DNA of 64,000 nucleotides from Tolypeutes matacus (taxonomy: Eukaryota; Chordata; Mammalia; Cingulata; Chlamyphoridae), in contig JAKSZT010054458.1 of assembly GCA_026826555.1 (NCBI GenBank), forward strand, positions 1,519,481 through 1,583,480. The letters are read 5' to 3'. Positions within the stretch are counted from its first letter, which is position 1, and each line of letters starts with the position of its first letter. The translations under genes were made by a program, and so were the position numbers. Shown here piece after piece: positions 57,825 to 64,000 of this stretch. The notes below the pieces were generated by a model. That model was not told the origin of the DNA. It did not search any database and saw only the letters and a list, made by a program, of their open reading frames with translations.

Positions 57825-58934
57825 CCGGCTGGTGATGCAACTGGGAAAAAAACCTTGAATAAAAGGGGGAAAAGGAAAAGACAAATGAGTTTATATGGCT
57901 AAGAGACTTCAAAGTGAGTCGGGAGGTCATCAGAGAGGCAACGCTTATGCACATCTCAGCAGGACCGCATAGACTGCCAAAGTAGATACTACCCCAAATA
58001 GTGGGGCTCCTGAGGGTTCTGGAGACACCCAGGTCCTACAGTCATGGCAGATAGCGCCAGAGTTTGGTACCTTGCCAGTGGGTCCTACTTTGGAGTTTGT
58101 GCTCCTGAGTGTGACAGAGTTGGACTCAGTTGTGACTTCTCTACACATGCGTCTTCTGTCCCTTCTATTTAAACCTACAGTTGGTGCTGGAGTTGGAGGG
58201 TGTACGTCCAAGAGACTTGAATCTCTGAGCTGTCCATGTGCTAGTTGGGCCCTGAGCCTCAGTGGAATTGCAACACTTACTCTCCAGTTCATTGGACTCA
58301 CCCAGGACAACAAACAAAGAGGTGAGGATGAACAACCACGACACCAAGGAACCGAGAGTCTACAACTGCAAGCAAGAGAGTCCCATCCACCAGCCATATG
58401 GGATCGAAACCCCCTCACAATTAGAGGTGGAGTGGGCATCACCACCCCAGAATCCTCAGGACTGGGGAAAGAACTATGGGCTAGAGTGAACTTACGGGTA
58501 TTCTACTATAGACTTATTGTGATTCTAGCAATGGAAGAAATTATATCATTGATGTGGAAACAGGGGCCACTGGAGGTGCTGAAGTCAGGGAGATGGAAAA
58601 AGAGGTGTAATATGGGGGCATTTTCGGGACTTGGAATTGTCCTGAAGGACACTGCAATGACGGATACAGGCCATTATATATCCTGCGATAACCTACAGAA
58701 TTGAGTGGGAGAGAGTGTAAACTGCAATGTAAACTGTAATCCATGCTTACTGGCAATGCTCCAAAATGTGTTCCTCAATTGCAGTGAATGTACCACACTA
58801 ATCAAAGAAGTTGTTAATGTGGGGAAAAGTGGAAGGTGTGGGGAGTGTGGCATATGGGAATCCCTTATATTTTTTATGTAACATTTTATGTAATCTAAGT
58901 ATCTTTTAAAAACAAATGAAAATATATTTAAAAA
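57825..58934 (+). mobile_element. 1.1-kb retroposon with L1-like 3' end and unrecognised body
   Basis: Bounded by a perfect 15-base duplication aaaaatgtggtttta (57810-57824 and 58935-58949), so its ends are exact. The 3' ~200 bp (ggaaggtgtggggagtgtgg, atatgggaatccctt, gtaatctaagtatctttt then A) are of the same type as 11688-11925 and 25280-25529. The upstream ~900 bp match no L1 ORF that I know. A 210-codon frame (58072-58704) is open but lies in GC-balanced DNA with overlapping frames on both strands, so coding is doubtful. Confidence 0.8.
58072..58704 (+). other. 210-codon open frame in the retroposon (coding status doubtful)
   Basis: The longest clean plus-strand frame in the window apart from the ERV gag-like one. 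It starts MPVGPTLEFVLLSVTELDS and ends YISCDNLQN. It contains Ser/Leu-rich and Pro-rich patches, and no domain is recognised. Overlapping frames of 166 (minus) and 75 (plus) codons exist, which is the pattern of chance frames in stop-poor DNA. I list it because the element is otherwise unexplained. Confidence 0.3.
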
Positions 58935-59078
58935 AAAAATGTGGTTTTAGGTAAGAGCTTTGTATTTTTTTTCTTTCAACAAAATTGGGAATCATATAGT
59001 GTATTGTTTATATTATACTGTTTTCACTTTGTATTTTATAATGAGAATTTTCTCAGGTAATTAATTACTCTTTCAGTA

Positions 59079-59442
59079 CAGCAATTCTCAAAGTGTGGTA
59101 CAGGGACCTTTAGGGTCCCCAAGCCACTTTTAGGAGTCCTTGAGGTCAAAATCATGTTCATAATAATACAAAGACACTATTTGTCTTTTTCACTCTTATT
59201 ATCTCACCAGTATACACTGTAGTTTTCCAGTTTTCCAAAGCCTACATGATGTGTGATGTCATCATCACTCAGGGCAAATGGAATGCGTACTGATGCTCCC
59301 TTTTATTAAATTATCTCAGTTTTAATTTCTAATAAGGTGACTATTGATGGATATATAACCACAAAAACAAAATGCTCCTTGGGTCCTCAATAAATTTTAA
59401 GAGCGTAAGGGGTCCTGAAACCCAAAAGGTTGAAAAATGCTG
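59079..59442 (+). mobile_element. Non-autonomous hAT DNA transposon
   Basis: Terminal inverted repeats cagcaattctcaaagtg and ttgaaaaatgctg, with cagggacctttagggtcccc and ggtcctcaataaattttaag inside, as in mammalian Charlie/Zaphod-like elements. No transposase is present. The flanking 8-mers do not match. Old. Confidence 0.7.
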
Positions 59443-59461
59443 ACCTAGGAGGTAGAAACAA

Positions 59462-59570
59462 TCCTTTTTTTTTTTTTTTTTTTTTTGAGGTACTGGACTG
59501 AGGATTGAACCTGGGACCTCATATGCGGGAGACCAGCGCTCAACAATCACTGAGCCACATCGGCTCCCCT
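59462..59570 (-). mobile_element. DAS-type SINE monomer, antisense (first of a pair)
   Basis: T-run of about 22, then ggattgaacctgggacctca and tgagccacatcggctcccc. It is followed closely by a second copy in the same orientation. Confidence 0.85.
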
Positions 59571-59599
59571 GAGTTGGCCCCATTGTCTGTTTACTTGTT

Positions 59600-59700
59600 T
59601 GTTTGTTTTTGTTTTTTTTTCCAGGAAGCACATGGGAACCGAACCTAGGACCTCTCACGTGGGACTTAGGCGCTCAACTGCTTGAGCCGCATCTGCTCCC
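59600..59700 (-). mobile_element. DAS-type SINE monomer, antisense (second of a pair)
   Basis: gtttgtttttg/T-rich tail, gggaaccgaacctaggacc and cttgagccgcatctgctccc. Its A and B boxes differ from the first copy, so these are independent insertions or an old dimer. Confidence 0.85.
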
Positions 59701-59939
59701 ACAATTCTCTTCTTAGACAAGAGAAGAAAGGCAATTTGTCTGGGGTCCCTCAGCAAGTTGTTGACAGAGATGGGGAGAAATCTTCATGTATTTGTCTCTG
59801 AATCACAAACTTTTAAATCATAGGTCAAACAACCAATCCTTTTAGTTTTAATAAGAAGGTAAATCGCATAGTGAAATTTTTTTTTAACATAATGACAATA
59901 CATTTAAAACAAATATAGGTATATAAGTTTTAAATTAAA
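59701..59939. other. SCLT1 intron between repeats
   Basis: No supported feature. Confidence 0.4.
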
Positions 59940-60170
59940 TCATTTTTCAGTAAATTATTATTGAAATACACATTCAAAAAATGCATAAATCACAAATTTT
60001 TATAAAGTGAGCACAACTATGTAACCAGCACCCAGTCCAGAAACAGAACATCACCAGCATCCAGAAAGCCAGATGCCCCTCTTGTGACCTCTTCTAGATA
60101 CTACCATTTCCCACAAATTACCATTAACCTGACTTCTAATACCATACATTAGTTTTGCCAAAACTTGCAT
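59940..60170 (-). mobile_element. Old L1 3' UTR fragment, antisense
   Basis: cagtaaattattattgaaat, acatcaccagcatccagaaa and ccattaacctgacttctaat are the complement of an old L1 3' region. Confidence 0.55.
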
Positions 60171-60184
60171 AGTTTAAAAACTTA

Positions 60185-60326
60185 TAGACAAAGAATATAG
60201 AACCAAAAGACTTGGATTGGATACCTAATTCTTGGATGAATGATCCTGGACAATTGACTGTATTTACTTGATACTCAGTTTCCTTCTCTGTAGAATGGTC
60301 ATAAAAATGCCTTATACCTCAAAAGA
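60185..60326 (+). repeat. MIR SINE
   Basis: agacttggattggataccta, gatcctggacaattgactgt and cagtttccttctctgtagaa follow MIR order. Confidence 0.7.
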
Positions 60327-60400
60327 TTGCATTGTTTCCCAAATCTGCCTGGTGACAAGAATCACCTCTAATACTAGTTAGAAAATCCAGATTCTCCAAG
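60327..60400 (+). repeat. MER5A fragment
   Basis: cattgtttcccaaatctgcc and aagaatcacctctaatac match the start of a MER5A-type hAT element. Confidence 0.55.
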
Positions 60401-60402
60401 AT

Positions 60403-60576
60403 CAGTGGTTCTCAAAGGACTAAGAGCATCTGTATCACCCTCAGAACCTTTTAGAAATGCAAATTCTTGAGTTACATCCCAGACATCTTGAATTTTGGGG
60501 GGTAGGCACCTAGTTGAATTTGTGTTTCAACAGACTTTCAGGTAATTCTTATGTACACTAAAATTTAAGAACCACG
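60403..60576 (+). mobile_element. MER5A (hAT-Charlie) DNA transposon
   Basis: Ends in cagtggttctcaaaggac and aagaaccac, a terminal inverted repeat. The interior has atcaccctcagaacctttta and atgcaaattcttgagtt. A known mammal-wide non-autonomous element. Confidence 0.8.
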
Positions 60577-61020
60577 GAACTAATATATTAATTTTAAAAT
60601 TGGTATAACAACCCATCATTTGCGTAAGCCACAATTTAACTGATTTCATATTTTAGATATTTAAACTATTTCTAATTTTCCATTATCATAAATAATACTA
60701 AAATGAACACACTTATTCATTAATTTTTACATACAGTTCCAGAAAATAGATTCCTAGATATTGAATTAAGTTGTTAAAGGATATAAACATTTCCAAGGCT
60801 CTTACTGACTGTCCTTCAGAAAGGTTTTTAAAGGTCATACATAGAAGAAAACACTCTTTACTAATAATATTAATATTAAATTAAATACTTAATATTGTAC
60901 TATTGCTTTTTGCTCCCTATACACTTGCTCTGCACAGTACCTTCTGCATCTAATTATAATTCTTATTTACCTGTCTGGCTGATCAATAAACGATGATTGA
61001 TAAGGATGATAAACATAATA
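60577..61020. other. SCLT1 intron with old LINE trace
   Basis: 60655-60840 (taatactaaaatgaacacac, atagattcctagatattgaa) looks like the continuation of the old LINE begun at 57640. Nothing else. Confidence 0.45.
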
Positions 61021-61024
61021 TGTA

Positions 61025-61200
61025 ATATTTACTAATTCACATGTGTTAGGCATTATGCTAAGTGCTTTATGAAGCTTTTAAAAATTTAGTTACCATAAGA
61101 ACCCCCTAAGAAAAAACTTTTCTAATCCTCATTTATAAATGAGGAGACCAAACTCAAACAGCTTGACTCCAGAACCCAACACTTAATCACCTTGCTACAT
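61025..61200 (-). repeat. MIR SINE, antisense
   Basis: gtgttaggcattatgctaag, tgctttatgaagctttt and catttataaatgaggagacc are the MIR complement. Confidence 0.75.
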
Positions 61201-63632
61201 TTCTTTCAAAAGCCTGTATGCTCCTTGAAAGCAGGAACAAACCGGTGTTATCTTCAATACTTAGTACATAGCCTGGTATATAATAGACACCAAAGAATCA
61301 TTAAAGATATTTGGATAGTTAATTAGACTTATGCTTATTACTTTGATAATAAGGAATTCTTTTTCTCTCAATTTTCTACTTTCTACTTTGATTTGGTTTT
61401 TTATCTATTCATTTTGGACTTGTAGCTTTCATATATGACACAAAAGTCTTTCAATCTAGTGATGGATGCAAATATAATTATTTTTATCATACCTTTAAAA
61501 GAAAATTAATACATAAACATTTTATATCTAAGTATTAAGCAGAATTAACTAACATTATTTTTTATGGATTTTTAAAAACATTATCTGTTAGAAATACTTT
61601 ATAAAATTGCTAAAACACTCATTCATTTAAAATTTTATATTTTTTATACAAATTTTGAGAGTACAGTTAGCTTGATGAGAGACTGATATTTTAAACATCA
61701 GACCAACATGAGTACTGCATTATCAAGTGTCAAGAGTTTTGCCTTTGTACCCTTGAGTATTGCAAATTAAGGCATTAAAGGACAACCATGTGTGTAAATA
61801 AAATATATATTTTAAACAAACAAAAAAAAATTTATATTTTTATATAAAATACACTACAGATTTTGAGAGAAAATTTGTTTTTAGTCAATCTGCTTTACCC
61901 TTTTGACTGTTCAAATTTGGAACTCACCAATACACAATATTTAACAAAAGGTCAGACCATCTTCAGACACATATGAAACTGAGCAGGATGTAGGCAGAGG
62001 AAGGCAAAGAAAGGCACAGTAAAGATAAAAGGAGAAGGAGTGAAGAATGAGAGAACAAATGTATACAGTAGTGGACAATATGTACCAGAGTCAAACACTA
62101 TTTCTCTATCTACACTGTTTTCATATTTCTTTTAGAGAAATTTCAAAGGAGAACACGTGATTAACCACAAATCCCTTGTCCTATTGACGTATTTTCTTTT
62201 TCTACTCTATAAACCAAAATAAATCCATAGCAGAGGAATGTGGTGAAAAACCACAGGTGTAACAAATAAGATGATAATGCCAATGCTAACAATCTAAGGT
62301 GTCCACCTCTTTTACAATGTAGCACTGACAAGTGAAACAGGTGTCTTGGGATGAATGGACATTGAGAAGGGTAGTCTAAAAATGTCATTTGGTCTTAGAT
62401 ATAAAAAGGGATGAGCCGTATAAATAAAGTACGAAGCATACCTCATGAATCAGTAAATTTTATTTATTTTATAAGAAGGATAGTATTTGCTAAAATACAG
62501 TCTGTTGAGTATAATGTTTCAAAGGAGGAAGCACAAGGAAAATAAATTATTTATAGGTGTACAATTACAAAGAAAATATGAAGTCTGTAACAATTGCAAA
62601 GCAAAATATAGATGCTTTTAAGAGAATTCTTTTATACATGGCCTATTTACAATCTTTTTTCAGGAGTAAAAAAGTTGTACTCCAACTTTTGAAAGAAGCA
62701 TCTGATATCTGGTTAGAAAGCATTTACAAATCTACTTATAATTATAAGTAATTTATACTTATTTCTATATTCTTTCTTGCTTTATACTTTTTAACTCCTT
62801 TTATTTACACACTTTTGAAAAATTCAGCGGTCAATATATGTTCTTTATCAAACTAAATATAGCCACTATGATTCACCTAAAATATTATTCTCATGAATAA
62901 AAACTTTCAAAACCAATTTCTAAGGAATGAAAACAGATAACCCTAAAATCTATATTATAATTCAGAATCTTTAATCCTGACTTATAAATGAGGAAGCTGA
63001 GGGAGGCACAAAGAGATTTTTCTAAGCTAGAAAATAGGAGAATGGGAATCTAAACCAATTCAAGATATCTAAGCTATAAAATTACAAATTAAAATAAAAT
63101 TCCCTTATGTATAAATTCACAAAAAATCACAGGGTTGAAAAACAGGATATATGTAACATAGCTTCCCAAAGATTTCAATTATTATGAAGAGGGGGAAAAA
63201 AAGATTAAGTGTAATTCTAGCAGAAGTATAATTTTAGAAAAATATAATTCCAAAATCTCTGAAAACTGAAGAAACTACAGTACCAGAAGGAAATAAAGAC
63301 AAATGTAAAAAAGAAAAGTAAATTTAGGCAAGTGGCTTAAATTTTCTTTAAAAATTTCTTTTGACATTAAGATAATTTTATAAGAAATAAAAATTCATGT
63401 CAAAAGACTTTATGATACAATTAAATATATATGTCTTTATATATTTATAATAAACAGAATATTCGCTACAAGTTTTACTACCTGAGGAAAAGACATATCA
63501 GAGACCTGCTAAATTATAGAAAATCATTGTGTTAACAATTTTGCTATTTTGTTATTATTACTCATAAATAATGATTAAGATTTTAAAAATTCTTTATTCA
63601 AAATATAATTTAAAAATATATATGTCACTCAC
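61201..63632. other. SCLT1 intron, AT-rich, with one MIR trace
   Basis: 62965-63065 looks like an antisense MIR (cttataaatgaggaagctga, aggcacaaagagattt). Frames at 62161-62388 and 62557-62751 are not supported as genes. The rest is unassigned. Confidence 0.5.
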
Positions 63633-63768
63633 TTGATTGGCTAGTTGCAATTGCTCTTGAAGGTTCCTCACTGTTTCATCATCTATATACGTATCATTTG
63701 CCATCTCTGTGCCAAAGGGAAGGGCCTCCAATTGCTTTTCAACGGCATCTTTTAATTCACTGTGTAAC
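63633..63768 (-). CDS. SCLT1: SCLT1 internal coding exon (first of five in the window)
   Basis: SCLT1 is a coiled-coil protein of centriolar distal appendages, needed for ciliogenesis, and was first described as a linker between a voltage-gated sodium channel and clathrin. This 136-bp exon opens with the last base of an Arg codon and then encodes 45 residues starting LHSELKDAVEKQLEALPFG and ending LQEQLQLANQ, which I recognise as the segment near residues 97-142 of human SCLT1. The acceptor reads tttcaaag and the donor gtgagt. The frame is open, and it joins in phase 0 to the exon at 57151-57273 (NQ then EKTQ, as in the human protein). The sequence is charged and heptad-like except for a short Pro/Gly/Asp-rich linker. 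The preceding exon lies beyond position 64000. Confidence 0.96.
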
Positions 63769-64000
63769 CTTTGAAATAAGCAATTAATATAGTAATAATC
63801 TAAATTCATTTTAGTAATAGTAATACTGTATCAGAGTCTACTAAATAAACATTTGGCTCGAAAATCATTCTTTACACAAAATCATTTTTAGGTAGACTTT
63901 AAGTGAAAAACAAACATATTTAATAACTTATACAATAGTTTCAAATGCATTAATTTGGTCATAATTAATTCAGGCATAATTCAGTTTGTCCTTAGGGAGA
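63769..64000. other. SCLT1 intron upstream of the first exon in the window
   Basis: Starts with the acceptor region of the 63633-63768 exon (pyrimidine-rich on the minus strand). No other exon is seen. Confidence 0.6.

Noticed and set aside
57945..58445. 166-codon minus-strand frame in the 1.1-kb retroposon
   Set aside because: It overlaps an equally long plus frame, with no recognised domain; chance is the simplest explanation.
62161..62751. Short frames of 64-75 codons
   Set aside because: Typical chance frames in AT-rich intron, without family resemblance or splice context.

Overview
This is vertebrate, almost certainly xenarthran (armadillo-like) nuclear DNA. It is AT-rich, intron-dominated and packed with retroelements. 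The best taxonomic marker is the repeated tRNA-derived SINE with an A-box/B-box head and a T- or A-rich tail, which resembles the DAS SINEs of Dasypus. L1, L2, MIR, MER5A and ERVL/MaLR elements fix it as a placental mammal. There is no bacterial gene organisation.

The only real host gene I can support is SCLT1 (sodium channel and clathrin linker 1), on the minus strand. Five consecutive internal coding exons lie at 63633-63768, 57151-57273, 55457-55522, 44607-44677 and 19292-19382. They join in frame through canonical GT-AG sites and encode a coiled-coil stretch equal to roughly residues 97-260 of the human protein. The first and last exons of the gene lie outside the window, so the rest is intron.

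Layout, left to right. 1-18540 is a nested pile inside the intron downstream of the 19292 exon. An old antisense L1 is split by a second L1, by an 8.7-kb minus-strand ERVL provirus with both LTRs (2850-11508), by a short L1-tailed retroposon that contains the 400-bp N gap, by a DAS SINE, and by a compact non-autonomous ERV with two LTRs and an open gag-like frame (14744-17578). 18541-24361 is mostly old intron with MIR/L2. 24362-26590 is a second, 3'-truncated ERVL on the plus strand. 26591-30300 is old intron. 30340-41880 is antisense L1 sequence carrying a solo LTR, a SINE and two processed pseudogenes (NACA, FAM136A). 41880-47860 holds an L2-like fragment, an MLT1 LTR, the 44607 exon flanked by a direct duplication, a dimeric SINE and a solo LTR. 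47891-53355 is a plus-strand L1 with target-site duplications. 53371-64000 contains the three upstream SCLT1 exons, a 1.1-kb retroposon of unfamiliar body (57825-58934), an hAT remnant, paired SINEs and MER5A/MIR copies.

The most interesting signals are: (i) the non-autonomous ERV family, whose gag-like frame shows a block of codons differing only synonymously between two divergent copies, followed by a 60-bp tandem array; (ii) the 1.1-kb retroposon that shares an L1-like 3' end with two shorter copies but has an unrecognised body. All repeat-family names are from memory of consensus sequences and were not checked by search.
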